64,000 nt of DNA from Ensifer adhaerens (GCF_001270265.1 NZ_LGAP01000011.1:1-64000); one strand, 5' to 3'. Shown: positions 1 to 8,638, counted from the stretch's first letter. The notes: a model not told the origin generated them from the sequence alone. Numbers and translations: made by a program.

Positions 1-1
1 T

Positions 2-400
2 GCCTTGGGAGCAGACCATGACCCACAGGGCCTGACAAACGGCCGCGAGCCGGGGCAGGTCCTGTTCAAGAAGATCTGTGCACCTTGCCACACAGTGGGC
101 GTAACCGACCATATCGGCCCCGATCTGTTCGGCGTCACGGACCGGCGTGACCCCAAGTGGCTGGTGGAAATGATCATGAACCCGGCGGGGCTGCGCGCAA
201 ATAGAGATCCGATCCTCGCCGACCTCGACGCGAAATACAAAGGCGTCCGCATGCCAAATCTCGGCCTGTCGGCGAGCGACGCATCGGACCTCATCTCGTA
301 TCTGGCCAGCAAAACGGTTCAGATAGAAGAATTGCGAGCCCAGCCCGAGGAAACACATCTCCACCCCACACAAGGCGGGTCTCATCACCAGCACAAATAG
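2..400 (+). CDS. c-type cytochrome, C-terminal part (cut by window start)
   Basis: The reading frame is open from the first bases, so the N-terminus and any signal peptide lie outside the window. The visible 132 residues carry one haem-attachment motif, CAPCH, near residue 27, and a later MPNL segment that probably supplies the axial Met ligand. This is the layout of a small class I monohaem cytochrome c. Such proteins carry electrons in the periplasm, often from a dehydrogenase to the terminal oxidases. The tail after the haem domain is rich in His (HLH, SHHQHK), which is unusual and could bind metal. No partner gene is visible. The family call is firm; the specific electron donor is unknown. 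Confidence 0.8.
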   Translation, partial: ALGADHDPQGLTNGREPGQVLFKKICAPCHTVGVTDHIGPDLFGVTDRRDPKWLVEMIMNPAGLRANRDPILADLDAKYKGVRMPNLGLSASDASDLISYLASKTVQIEELRAQPEETHLHPTQGGSHHQHK

Positions 401-745
401 GCGACCGCTTCCCACTAAAGTACGCCGCCGCCTGACCGGCTGCTTGGCTGTGAGCTTTCCGGAAGTCGCACATTGCACGCGGATGCAGGAGCTCGGAGTT
501 GCGGCCTCAAGTTTCCCAGATCGGTCTGAATGAACATTCACAACAATATACGCCTGTTGCGCGATGGGGCGCATCGGTCATGATCCGTGCACGTTGGTTA
601 GGAGACCTGTGCGCGGGAAGCCTTTTGCGTTGATTTTGTTTGATCTTTTCGGCTTCGAGGATAAAGGGCGGAAAGATGTCAGCGCCAACGTCGTCGAATG
701 TGGCTTGTGACGCTCTCGGGTGAGCGTCAGTGGCGTTTTTGCCTG
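401..745. other. Intergenic stretch, no gene recognised
   Basis: Nothing convincing is coded here. Short open frames on both strands lack recognisable domains or ribosome binding sites. The stretch separates the cytochrome c tail from the IS5-type transposase relic, and its right end probably includes the left end of that element, but I could not define the terminal inverted repeats. Confidence 0.5.
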
Positions 746-1551
746 CTATCCAGCCATAGCGATGACCGTCAAACTGCGTTTCATATTGTAGGCGATGGCA
801 GTGAGGCGAATTTGAAAGCCTGCCTTTGCCAGCCCTCGCCATCGCATGCGGCGAAGGCCGTAGCTTCGTTTCCAGGTGCCGAAGATCTTCTCGATCCGAC
901 CACGAATACGGTGGATCGGTTGGTTCCAGGCCTCAAGGCGTGCCAGTGTTGCGGCTTCGTCCCGTCCCCACATGCCGCTGGCGACGATGCGTGGCATTGC
1001 GCCCTTGGCGTTCACCGCGTCGCCGAAATGATTGCCGCGGTAGGCGTTGTCGGCAAACCCTTCGCCAAGATTGTCGGGCAGAGCATCAGGACCGGCCTTG
1101 CCGTCGTTGATGTTGGCGGGCGTGACGGCGATCTCCTCAACAAGGGCCGTATCGGCGTCGGCGCCGACAGGGGCTTTGAAGCCATGAACCGCTCGTCGGC
1201 CCTTATGCTTGACCCAATGGCCCTCTTCATCATCCTCACTGGCCGAGGCGATGATCGTCGCATCGACAAGCGTGCCGGTCTTCACCTGGATCGCTTTGGC
1301 CTTGATCTGGCGGGTGATCTCGTCGAACAGGGTCTTGTCCAGACCATGGGCCACGAGGGCTTTTCGAAAACGCACGAAAGCCGTTCGCTCCGGTGTCGGC
1401 TCGTGAGCCGAGAACCCGCAGAAGCGTCGGAACGATCCTCTGTCGTCCAGCGGCTAGCCACGCAGATAAATCTCGCGACTTTTGGATTGCCGGCCGTCTC
1501 CGATGGCAGCGGGAAGCGAAATTGCGCTAAGGCCGAGCCGGGGATCGTCAT
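746..1551 (-). pseudogene. IS5-family transposase, broken by an in-frame stop
   Basis: Read leftwards, the last 209 codons give a typical IS5-family DDE transposase C-terminus. It has TLVDATIIAS with the first catalytic Asp, FADNAYRG with the second, and a tail with RIEKIFGTWKR and the C-terminal YNMKR block. Upstream the same frame continues as LDDRGSFRRFCGFSAHE, which is also family sequence, but an in-frame TAG (about 1453-1455) interrupts it just before LDDRG. The first 40 or so codons do not look like a normal N-terminus. The element therefore cannot make a full transposase unless supplied in trans. Exact element ends were not found. It lies in a zone with several other dead mobile elements. 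Confidence 0.8.
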
Positions 1552-1977
1552 GCATTAACGAGACACTTCCTCTCGGCGACAGTGAGCGAGATCACCTAAC
1601 AGAGAGGTTCAGCTTTTGAACGGAATCCCTGTCCGCGAATTACCGAAACCCGCACGCTGGGCGGACGTTCAGTGCGAGCCGGGATCGACGCGGCGACGGA
1701 TCGACGAAGTGCCATCGCTCTTGGGAGCACTACCTCGAGACCGGATCACGGATCTTCAGGAGTGTGGAGGTCGATCGAGTGCCTGGCCTTCAGGCCCGCG
1801 ATCCAGAGCCTTTCATGCATGTTTTATGCCGGTCGGCTTTGGTCCTGTTATTTTATCTTCAAAAGCAAATGCTTAGCCTGATAGTTTCATGCAGTATAAT
1901 GGTATTCTCTCTTTGCGGTCTTTATTTATGCATATTTTATGCATTATATGCATGTAAGCGCCACCCAGGAGACCTCC
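1552..1977. other. Intergenic region upstream of the Fic gene
   Basis: This stretch holds no convincing gene. Its right part is more AT-rich than the surroundings and contains several copies of the palindrome ATGCAT, listed separately. It is the natural place for the promoter of the Fic gene. Confidence 0.5.
1928..1953 (+). promoter_or_regulatory. Cluster of ATGCAT palindromes, candidate operator
   Basis: ATGCAT occurs at 1928-1933, 1939-1944 and 1948-1953, that is with starts 11 and 9 bases apart, in an AT-rich patch 25 bases before the likely start codon of the Fic gene. Further copies lie at 1815-1820, across the start codon (1978-1983) and downstream of the gene (3400-3405). The Fic protein has an N-terminal winged helix, so autoregulation through these sites is plausible. 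This is an inference from spacing and position only. Confidence 0.4.
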
Positions 1978-3321
1978 ATGCATCCCGTTCTACTTGTTCC
2001 CGAGCTGCAGGGCCTCGAAAAAGCAGTCTACGACACGCTGACACGACGCGGCGCAAACGGTCTTTCCCAGACGAAGGTCATCCAGTTCCTCGGCCTCCCC
2101 AGTTCCAGCCAATCATCCGTGTCGCGAGCCCTGGGTAAGCTTATGTCCTCGGGGCTCGTTGAGAAGACAGGAACGACGAGGGACGCTTCATTCAAGCTGA
2201 CAGCGGAGGCTAAGTGGTTTTCGACGCCAGGACATCTTCGCCCGCCGGTCCGTTACGATCCGATGCGCATACAGTCCTATGACCCGGTAACGATGCCGTG
2301 GCTGGAGGCGAGTGCGCGAGCGTTAATGGGCGGGGCCGTCGGGCACAATTCCGTCGATCTCGACCCTTCGACCTATACCCGCGAGATTGCAGAACGGTTC
2401 CTGATCGAGATGTCTTGGGCGTCTTCGGCTCTCGAAGGCAACACCTATTCACTGCCCGAGACCGAGGCTCTGATCAAATACGCCGAGGTTGCAGGCGGCA
2501 AATCAGAAATCGAAGTCCAGATGATCCTCAACCACAAGCAGGCAATCAGTTGGGTGATCGATAACATCGCAACGGTGCAGATCACACCCGAGACAGTGAT
2601 GAGGCTGCATGCCATGCTCATGCGAACGCTTGTCCGTCAGAACAACCTAGGTGCTGTCAGAAGGGAACCCGTTTCGATAACGACGAGTTCGTATGTTCCG
2701 TCTGCAGATAGCGCTGATCTGGCGATGGGTCTGTCGGAGCTCTGCTGGAAGGCTTCCAAGACCACCGACCCCTTTGAAGCGTCCTTCGCACTTCTCGCAG
2801 GCATCGCCTATCTCCAGCCGTTCATCGACGGCAACAAGCGGACTGGAAGACTGCTGAGCAACATTCCGCTCCTCAAAGCAGGGCTGCCTCCCATTTCATT
2901 CATTGGAGTGGGCCGGGCCGAGTACGGTATCGGCATGACCACTTGGTACGAACTTGGCGATCCGAATTATCTGAGCAAGTCGATTTCGGAAGGTTACGCC
3001 CTGACAGCACCGTCCTACATTGTCGCATCCGCTACAAAGCGCGTGCCGCGTTCGGTGGAGATCCGCCTGCGTCGCCAGCTCGATGACGCAGTGCGCGGCT
3101 TCCTTACAGCCGCAGCGGATGACCCCATGATGTCACCACACGATTTCGTGGCATCAGTGTTCAATGACCTGGAGGGGGATGAGCTTGAAGTCATCATCCA
3201 GTCGTTCAACGACATCATGGAAGAAATCAACGAAGTTAACTGCGTCGCATACGGTGTCGATCCGGAAACAGTCGAGAGATACCTGCTTGCCAAGCAGCAG
3301 GCGACGGGTAGCACGTCGTAA
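1978..3321 (+). CDS. Fic-domain protein with N-terminal winged helix; catalytic His replaced by Gln
   Basis: The 447-residue protein begins with a winged-helix DNA-binding domain (about residues 10-75). A Fic domain follows. An inhibitory-helix motif, SSALEGN, is present around residues 149-155 with Glu153. The Fic core reads LQPFIDGNKRTGR. The family consensus is HPFxxGNGRxxR, so the His that normally acts as general base is Gln280, and the second Gly is Lys. Fic enzymes usually transfer AMP or another nucleotide part to proteins. With Gln here, activity may be lost or changed, or the protein may act mainly as a regulator. I chose the ATG at 1978 because AGGAGA precedes it at 1967-1972; an upstream ATG at 1939 lacks this. 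The family assignment is firm; the function is open. Confidence 0.85.
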   Translation: MHPVLLVPELQGLEKAVYDTLTRRGANGLSQTKVIQFLGLPSSSQSSVSRALGKLMSSGLVEKTGTTRDASFKLTAEAKWFSTPGHLRPPVRYDPMRIQSYDPVTMPWLEASARALMGGAVGHNSVDLDPSTYTREIAERFLIEMSWASSALEGNTYSLPETEALIKYAEVAGGKSEIEVQMILNHKQAISWVIDNIATVQITPETVMRLHAMLMRTLVRQNNLGAVRREPVSITTSSYVPSADSADLAMGLSELCWKASKTTDPFEASFALLAGIAYLQPFIDGNKRTGRLLSNIPLLKAGLPPISFIGVGRAEYGIGMTTWYELGDPNYLSKSISEGYALTAPSYIVASATKRVPRSVEIRLRRQLDDAVRGFLTAAADDPMMSPHDFVASVFNDLEGDELEVIIQSFNDIMEEINEVNCVAYGVDPETVERYLLAKQQATGSTS

Positions 3322-4120
3322 CGCCAAAGTTGGACGGCCTGCATGAAAGGCCATCCCAAGCTTTTGTAATGGCTAGCTGAATTCGGTGAGATCACATTGA
3401 TGCATGACTTGTGCATGAAATAGTCCGTCTCAAGTCGAGCACCTGCGCCTTGTTGACGTGGGGCACATTATCAAAATCATAGTTCACGTGGGAGACGGCG
3501 ACTAAGTCAGCCGGACGCAGCGGGGATGATGACTGCGGCCGTTTTTCGGGTTTTCCGCGTGCGACCGGAATTCTGATCGCGCCTCCGGCACCATCGCGAC
3601 TGCCTGCTGCCTTCCCAACGATCCGCGCCGCCCTGTCGCCACGGCTTCGCGGGATGATCGTGACGATATCCTATGCCGACACTCACGACGGTATAGGCTT
3701 GACAGCGACGGGCGCCATGAACCGCAAGTTCGTGCACTGGGCGGCCGTTCATTTCGATTGGCCCGAATACACCTTTGAAGACCTATACAGCATCAACAAG
3801 GTTCTCAAGGAGGCTGACATGCCGCCACTCTGGGTGGTCCGGGATATGGCCCGACATTTAGAGCTTCTTCAACGGAATACGCATCCTGCTGCCCACAAAA
3901 CGCGGCCGGGACTTTATGGCGAGACCGCATCCTTGAGCGTCCCCGAGGGGCGGCTGGTTACAGCTGAGTCGAAGAAATCGTGCGAAATCAACTGCTAACT
4001 TGGCGTAGTGGATGGCCAGGCGCCCGCTGTGTCACAAGGCATAGTCCAATACGACATAGATGCGCATTGCGTCACCCAGCTATGGCGCGGCGATCAGGAT
4101 GAGACGGCGGCGACAATCTG
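3322..4120. other. Long non-coding or poorly coding stretch between Fic gene and ISL3 element
   Basis: No recognisable gene was found. One open frame at 3654-3998 (114 codons, + strand) starts with ATG and contains a plausible globular stretch with many Trp and Phe residues, but I recognise no family. It ends near the ISL3 element, so it may be a truncated remnant. An ATGCAT site (3400-3405) and a nearby TGCATG (3412-3417) follow the Fic gene. The rest shows nothing. Confidence 0.4.
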
Positions 4121-4146
4121 GGGTTCTTCCGCATATTTGGTGCAGG
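4121..4146 (+). repeat. Left terminal inverted repeat of ISL3-type element
   Basis: These 26 bases are the exact reverse complement of 6307-6332. They start with GGGTTCTTCCGC, like ISL3-family termini. The passenger gene stop codon starts at the next base. Confidence 0.9.
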
Positions 4147-4857
4147 TCAGGTCTCCGCCTGCTTGCGGTTTCGCGATGGTTGTTCAGGAGCAGTGCCGCA
4201 GCATTTTTTGAATTTTTTGCCCGATCCACACGGGCAGGGATCGTTTCGGCCGGGACTGGCTAACGAGCGCAGGCCGGCAGAGACGCTTTTCTTTTCGAGT
4301 TCGGACATACGCCAATAGGCCGCAATCGCCAAAACGGTGTCCGGCAGGGCCTCAATTGCTTCGTCAACCACCTGCTCTTTTTCCTCGCTTGCAAGTTCAT
4401 CGGGCAGATTTGCGGGATCACAGAGCATCATGATGGGAACGAGCAGCATCGCGGCTTCAGACTTGGCCATCTTCGTCCAGTGACGCTGGCGCAACGCGAA
4501 GGACTCGACAAATCCCTCCGCCCAGTCCCAGGCGATGACGGTGTCGCCGGATTGCCAAAAAATTGGATCGACGCTCTCGTTGTCGATTTGCCGGACAATC
4601 TCGTCGTAACGGTCCAGAATGGCCGCTAGGACAGCCTGGGCTTGGCTTTCATTGTCAAACTGAGGCGCAGTTCCGCCCCAGATGACCGGCAACCATTCCT
4701 CAGGCGGAATCACCTCCGGCCCGACGGCGATGCCGGTCAAAAAACCATCCAGGTCGGACAGCAGCATACTCTCCGCTGGAGAGCTGTCGGACATGAGATA
4801 ATCATCGAGATCATCAAGGCTCATTGCTTCGGTGAAGGACGTCTGATGCGTAGCCAT
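4147..4857 (-). CDS. YecA/UPF0149-family protein with C-terminal SEC-C motif
   Basis: This is a 236-residue acidic protein. The N-terminal two thirds match the UPF0149/YecA/YgfB fold: [20 protein letters not shown] near residues 33-52, then EEWLPVIWG and a WDWAEGF block. The C-terminus has a SEC-C zinc motif, [19 protein letters not shown] (about residues 202-220), as in the SecA tail. SEC-C motifs bind zinc and often contact ribosomes, SecB or other proteins; the role of such stand-alone proteins is poorly known. The ATG at 4857 is preceded by AAGGA at a good distance. The gene lies inside the ISL3 inverted repeats, downstream of the dead transposase and in the same direction. It is intact, although its carrier is not. 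Confidence 0.85.
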   Translation of the reverse strand: MATHQTSFTEAMSLDDLDDYLMSDSSPAESMLLSDLDGFLTGIAVGPEVIPPEEWLPVIWGGTAPQFDNESQAQAVLAAILDRYDEIVRQIDNESVDPIFWQSGDTVIAWDWAEGFVESFALRQRHWTKMAKSEAAMLLVPIMMLCDPANLPDELASEEKEQVVDEAIEALPDTVLAIAAYWRMSELEKKSVSAGLRSLASPGRNDPCPCGSGKKFKKCCGTAPEQPSRNRKQAET

Positions 4858-4952
4858 ATCGCAATCCTTGTAGAGCTTCGAACAAATCTAAGGCCGACGC
4901 TCCGCCACAGGCAATGCTGAATGGTTCCCGTCCCCGGCATTCTGAGTATCAG

Positions 4953-6247
4953 CTATGCCGCCATTAGAACGCGACTGCGCAGCAGTGCGTAGCTGGCACG
5001 GCCATACATCTGCCGCTTCAGCGTCTTCAGGCGATTGATCTGACCCTCGACGGGGCTGGTCGTCCATCGATGATTGATCGCGCCGCGGACGGCCTCGATG
5101 TCGCGGCTAATTCCGGCAGCCAAAGAGGCCAGTTCGCTGTCCCCGGCCTCAGCGATCCATCCCTCCAGGAGGGAGGCATCATCACCCCGCAATATTGCGG
5201 CTAATCGGCGAGAAAGATGCCCGGCAACCGAAAGCTGCGGCGCATATTCGTAAACATGCTTCAGGAAACATTCGGTCTTTGTGTCACAGGATTGAGGCCG
5301 GCTCTTTTCGCTTCTAGATGATTGTGGCTGCTTCTTCAGGGCTGCGATCCATCGGTAAACGGTGGCACGGCTCCCTTTAAATCCCTGGGTTTTGAAGCTG
5401 TCGACCATTGTGACATCCTTCGTTCCAACGTCGAAGAAGATAATCCTCGAATGCCAGGAGGGTATGGTGTTGAACCGAAGGGCGGTGGTGTTCGGGTTCA
5501 CCGCCCGCTGCCAGCCACCGTTCAATTGTGCGCACACTCATGCCGATCTGTGGCGCAATCTGCCTCGCAGAGGTGATCCCCGCATCACGCAGGCGCATCA
5601 CCTCCTCATACAGATCACGACGTTGCAGCTTTCGCTGGTGCCGCAAGCTTTGCAGCGATGTTTGCTTCTGCGATGGGTGTTCGGGGAAGCAGATCAAGAA
5701 CGCGGTTGCGTTCCAGATCGCAGACAATCGTGCCGTAACGCTGGCCCTTGCGCCAGGCCCAATCGTCGATACCAACGATCCGAGGGGCAGGATAGGATTC
5801 GTGTACCGATGAACTGACCATTCGCAGAAGTGTATCGCCGCTCACAGGAATGGTCAGCTTTTGCGATAAGCGACCGCCGGGCTCGCCTCCTGCCGTAAGT
5901 CCGACCGCTGTTTGCGCCGCTCTGAGGCGGTTGGTTCGACGGGCCTTGGCCAAAACCAATCCCGGAAATCGTTCGGTGAAGATACGCGTTACGCATTGTC
6001 TATCGACACAACGAAAACGCCTGGCGCGAAGGCGGATCGCCGCAGCTTGATCCTGGAAAGGCAGATCGGCAAGCCGGCGCAGGTAATGACTGTGAACGCG
6101 CCCGCTGGATCGGTCGCAAGTGGGGCAATTTGCCGAGGCCGAAATCGACCGCGCCGAAATAACGACAGCCCCACATTGGCGCACAATCTCCACGACCTCG
6201 AAATTCTCCGGAAGCAACGAGTTGAAAAAGTGAAGCAGCACGAGCAA
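4953..6247 (-). pseudogene. ISL3-family transposase, frameshifted and internally deleted
   Basis: The first frame (6247 to about 5650) has the ISL3 zinc finger CPTCDRSSGRVHSHYLRRL and the first catalytic Asp in IVGIDDWAWRKGQRYGTIV. After DLLPRTP the sequence jumps to the later part of the protein (RRDLYEEVMRLRD, then SVRTIERWLAAGGEPEH) in a second frame (about 5650-5390). It then shifts to a third frame (about 5395-4953) with GSRATVYRWIAALKK and the C-terminal TTSPVEGQINRLKTLKRQMY block. The segment carrying the second catalytic Asp and the QVADRWHLLKN-type region is missing. The element cannot move by itself. Confidence 0.85.
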
Positions 6248-6306
6248 ATCACTGCATAGACTACGATTCCGAATCTATGACCGTATTCGCGCCGCACGTG
6301 AATCCT

Positions 6307-6332
6307 CCTGCACCAAATATGCGGAAGAACCC
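6307..6332 (-). repeat. Right terminal inverted repeat of ISL3-type element
   Basis: These 26 bases are identical to the reverse complement of 4121-4146. They lie 60 bases upstream of the start of the transposase relic, the usual arrangement for the promoter-side end of an insertion sequence. Confidence 0.9.
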
Positions 6333-6482
6333 AATTTGGAACAGACGCACCGGGCTGAGGAGACAGTGATCCGCCTTCATGTGTCATGATCCCATCCGAA
6401 AACCCCCGATCAAAAGTTGCTCCGATTTCCGGCACTGGCTGGATCTGGCTGCAACGAGCGGTCTGGATATCGGACACCTGAT

Positions 6483-6690
6483 CTACTCGTTCACATGTTC
6501 TGAATCCGCTTCGGCGGTGAAATAGCGCGAGGCCGCTTCGGTGCAGTTGCGCACGTTCATCTTCTTAAAGATGTTGCGGACGTGAACCTTTTTCGGACAG
6601 TCCTAGCCGTGCGGCGATGACCTGTTCTGCGTACCCATACAAATCAGATCGAGGATTCGGACCTCTCGGGTCGTCAATCCATCGAGACTG
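6483..6690 (-). pseudogene. LuxR-type HTH remnant with two frameshifts
   Basis: Read leftwards, the three frames together spell a LuxR/GerE helix-turn-helix. They give GLTTREVRILDLICMG, then YAEQVIAARLGLSEK in a second frame, then VHVRNIFKKMNVRNCTEAA in a third, ending at a TAG at 6483-6485. Each block matches the family, but two frameshifts separate them, so no functional regulator is made. The open frame of the first block continues upstream into a recombinase relic, which shows that two unrelated broken genes have been joined. Confidence 0.7.
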
Positions 6691-6831
6691 ACCTCGGGCG
6701 AACGCCGTTGCTGGTTGGCGAAGACGGTGCCATCGGACATTTCGGTCTGCCGAGCGGAAGGGCTGGTCGAGGCGAACGGTTCCGGTGACAGCCGTTGCAG
6801 CAGCGACGAGGGGAAGTGCTCGCCGCCCTTC

Positions 6832-7007
6832 ATTGTCGATGACGATAATCTGCTCGTCGCGCCAGCCGAGGGCGGCAGCGCGCCCCCGAAGCGCATATTG
6901 CCGCCTGGCACTCTCGGCGTTCTCCCTTGCCGCATCGAAGATTGGCGGATGTATAGGTAGGCGTCGCGTTCGAGGTGATGAGGCTCGACTTTGAGATGTA
7001 CATTCAT
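6832..7007 (-). pseudogene. Serine recombinase N-terminal fragment, frameshifted
   Basis: From an ATG at 7007 with an AGGAGA box before it, the frame reads KVEPHHLERDAYLYIRQSSM, the start of a large serine recombinase of the resolvase/invertase type with the catalytic Ser in RQSS. After a small deletion or frameshift the family sequence continues as ENAESARRQYALRGRAAALG and WRDEQIIVIDNE in another frame. The remainder of the catalytic and DNA-binding parts is absent. It is a mobile-element relic and explains the patchwork around it. Confidence 0.7.
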
Positions 7008-7520
7008 GGTGATCTCCTATGGCGGATGCTCATGGCGATTGTCGCAAGGACGTGAACGACGGCGCTGTGTCCGGCGTGCAGCGGCAAGGTAGCTGGCGAT
7101 GGGTAAATCTGCTCTCGCGGTGCGCTTGCTGTTGCGGTCAGCGTCTGAGCCCATCCGCACATGCCCCGGCGCAGAAAGAGCATGAGGCCGCTACGGGCCA
7201 TAAGCGGCAGCGCCAGCGGATCAGCAATTCCAAACGAGAGATGCGGCCAGCATCGACCGGCAGCGCTTTATCATCGACGACAATCGAGATCGGAATACTT
7301 CCATCCTTGCCGACACCGACGGGGCACCGAAAGCCAGCCGTCTCGAACCAGGCCAACCTAGCAAGAGTTCAAAGGCGGTCGCTCGCGCACAGTAGATCTG
7401 CACCGAAACCACCGGGGATCTGATTGGATTCCATCATCTGAGAACAACAATCTTGCAGCAATGCAAGTGCTTTGACGGGACACGCGTTATCCAACTCCTA
7501 GCCATGGGCGATTTGTCCGG
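7008..7520. other. Intergenic stretch, no gene recognised
   Basis: About 500 bases between the recombinase relic and the inositol block. Short open frames exist on both strands but show no family motifs and no good ribosome binding sites. I see nothing I can name. Confidence 0.4.
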
Positions 7521-7558
7521 CTAGCTATAAATGGAATGAACGTTCCATTTATAGCTAG
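7521..7558 (+). promoter_or_regulatory. Perfect 16-bp-arm palindrome containing GGAA-N6-TTCC, candidate IolR operator upstream of iolI
   Basis: Bases 7521-7536 (CTAGCTATAAATGGAA) and 7543-7558 are exact reverse complements with 6 bases between. The core GGAA (7533-7536) - N6 - TTCC (7543-7546) fits the palindrome reported, as I recall, for the RpiR-family inositol repressor IolR in rhizobia. It lies 31 bases before the iolI start codon. The same core recurs upstream of the transporter gene ibpA. Confidence 0.7.
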
Positions 7559-7588
7559 TAACAAACCCAACCTGGAGGAGACATTCCC

Positions 7589-8401
7589 ATGACCACCCTG
7601 CCCTTCGCGCTTAACCACATGACGACGCCCGCCTTGTCAGTCGGCGCTTTCTTTGCCCTTGCACGATCGCTCGGCATAACGTCGGTCGAAATCCGCAACG
7701 ACCTCACCGACAACGCCATCCTGGACGGCACGTCCGCCGCAGAGGTGGCGGCACTTGCCACGGAATATGGACTGACCATCCTCTCCATCAACGCCCTGCA
7801 ACGCTTCAATGAATGGAACGAGACGCGTGCCGCCGAGGCCGCGCACCTGATTTCCTACGCGCGAGACTGCGGCGCAAAGGCGCTCGTTCTTGTTCCTGTC
7901 AATGACGGCAGCGGCCAGGCTGATGGCGAGCGTCAGGCCAATCTGAAGGAAGCCCTTTCGGCACTAAAACCGATGCTCGACGCCGCCCGCATCATTGGCC
8001 TTGTCGAGCCACTCGGCTTTGATATCTGCTCGCTTCGTTCCAAGACGGAAGCCGTTGACGGCATTAAAGCCGTGGACGGCGAAGCATCTTTCCGCGTCGT
8101 GCACGACACCTTCCACCACCATCTCGCTGGCGAACCGGCGATCTACCCCGAGATGACCGGCCTCGTTCATATATCGGGCGTCACAGACAGCGATGTGGCG
8201 ATCCGCGATCTTCGCGACTCGCATCGTGTTCTGGTCGACAAAAACGACACCCTCGACAATATCGGGCAGATCCGCCGCTTAAAGGCAGCCGGGTATTCCG
8301 GGCCCCTCTCATTCGAACCCTTCGCCGATGAAGTACACGGCGTTGCCGATCCAGCAAACGCCGTCAAAACCAGCATGACTTACATCGAAGCCAATATCTG
8401 A
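7589..8401 (+). CDS. iolI: 2-keto-myo-inositol isomerase (IolI-like sugar phosphate isomerase/epimerase)
   Basis: This 270-residue TIM-barrel protein belongs to the xylose isomerase-like AP2 family and resembles Bacillus IolI. IolI interconverts 2-keto-myo-inositol and 1-keto-D-chiro-inositol in the cytoplasm, which lets chiro-inositol enter the myo-inositol pathway. Metal ligands appear in the expected order: Glu140 (VEPLGFD), Asp173 (VHDTFHHH), His194 (VHISGV) and Glu243 (SFEPF). The SINALQRFN block is also IolI-like. Start: ATG at 7589 after TGGAGGAG. A CUT2 transporter follows with its own promoter, and both promoters carry a GGAA-N6-TTCC palindrome. Another AP2-family isomerase is possible, but the context favours inositol. 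Confidence 0.8.
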   Translation: MTTLPFALNHMTTPALSVGAFFALARSLGITSVEIRNDLTDNAILDGTSAAEVAALATEYGLTILSINALQRFNEWNETRAAEAAHLISYARDCGAKALVLVPVNDGSGQADGERQANLKEALSALKPMLDAARIIGLVEPLGFDICSLRSKTEAVDGIKAVDGEASFRVVHDTFHHHLAGEPAIYPEMTGLVHISGVTDSDVAIRDLRDSHRVLVDKNDTLDNIGQIRRLKAAGYSGPLSFEPFADEVHGVADPANAVKTSMTYIEANI

Positions 8402-8475
8402 CTGGCAAAGCCGGCCGAACACCGGAAAACGAAGCGAGGCGTCGAAAGACACCCTTGACGGCGCCCGCATAAAAT

Positions 8476-8489
8476 GGAATACATATTCC
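8476..8489 (+). promoter_or_regulatory. GGAA-N6-TTCC palindrome upstream of ibpA, candidate IolR operator
   Basis: GGAA (8476-8479), six bases, then TTCC (8486-8489), embedded in the larger near-palindrome ATGGAATACATATTCCGT. This repeats the core seen before iolI (7533-7546). It lies in the 237-base gap between iolI and ibpA, about 150 bases before the ibpA start. Confidence 0.65.
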
Positions 8490-8638
8490 GTAATTGCAAA
8501 TCACTAGTTCTTTTATTCCGTTTTGATTGGAGCGTAGCGGGAGTACCGCTTCCGATCAGGGATGGGCGCGACCCGAGGCGGTTCGCGTTTCCGGCTGGAG
8601 AAGGTGTGGCCGGGCACCAAATGTGGAGGAGAAAGACA

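Larger units (their letters stand above)
4121..6332 (-). mobile_element. ISL3-family element with YecA/SEC-C passenger gene
   Basis: The two ends form a perfect 26-bp inverted repeat, 4121-4146 against 6307-6332, beginning GGGTTCTTCCGCATAT. Between them, both read leftwards, lie an ISL3-type transposase relic (6247-4953) and an intact YecA/SEC-C gene (4857-4147). The stop codon of the passenger gene directly touches the left inverted repeat, so it is part of the element and not a chance neighbour. The 8 bases flanking each end (acaatctg, aatttgga) do not match, so no target duplication remains. ISL3 elements with passenger genes are known; this cargo type is unfamiliar to me. Confidence 0.85.

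Noticed and set aside
698-1558. 286-codon open frame on the + strand over the IS5 relic
   Set aside because: It is antisense to clear IS5-family transposase sequence and has no domain of its own.
1616-3752. Possible inverted duplicate of short coding stretches flanking the Fic gene (about 1616-1680 and 3705-3752)
   Set aside because: The translated starts look alike for a few residues (MNGIPVREL, MNGRPVHEL), but the DNA similarity is too weak to support a repeat.
3654-3998. 114-codon + strand frame with ATG start
   Set aside because: There is no clear ribosome binding site or family and the neighbourhood is debris, so it is mentioned only in the note on that stretch and not called as a gene.
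4113-6340. Target-site duplication around the ISL3 element
   Set aside because: The 8 flanking bases on each side do not match, so I do not claim a duplication; the ends are called from the inverted repeats alone.
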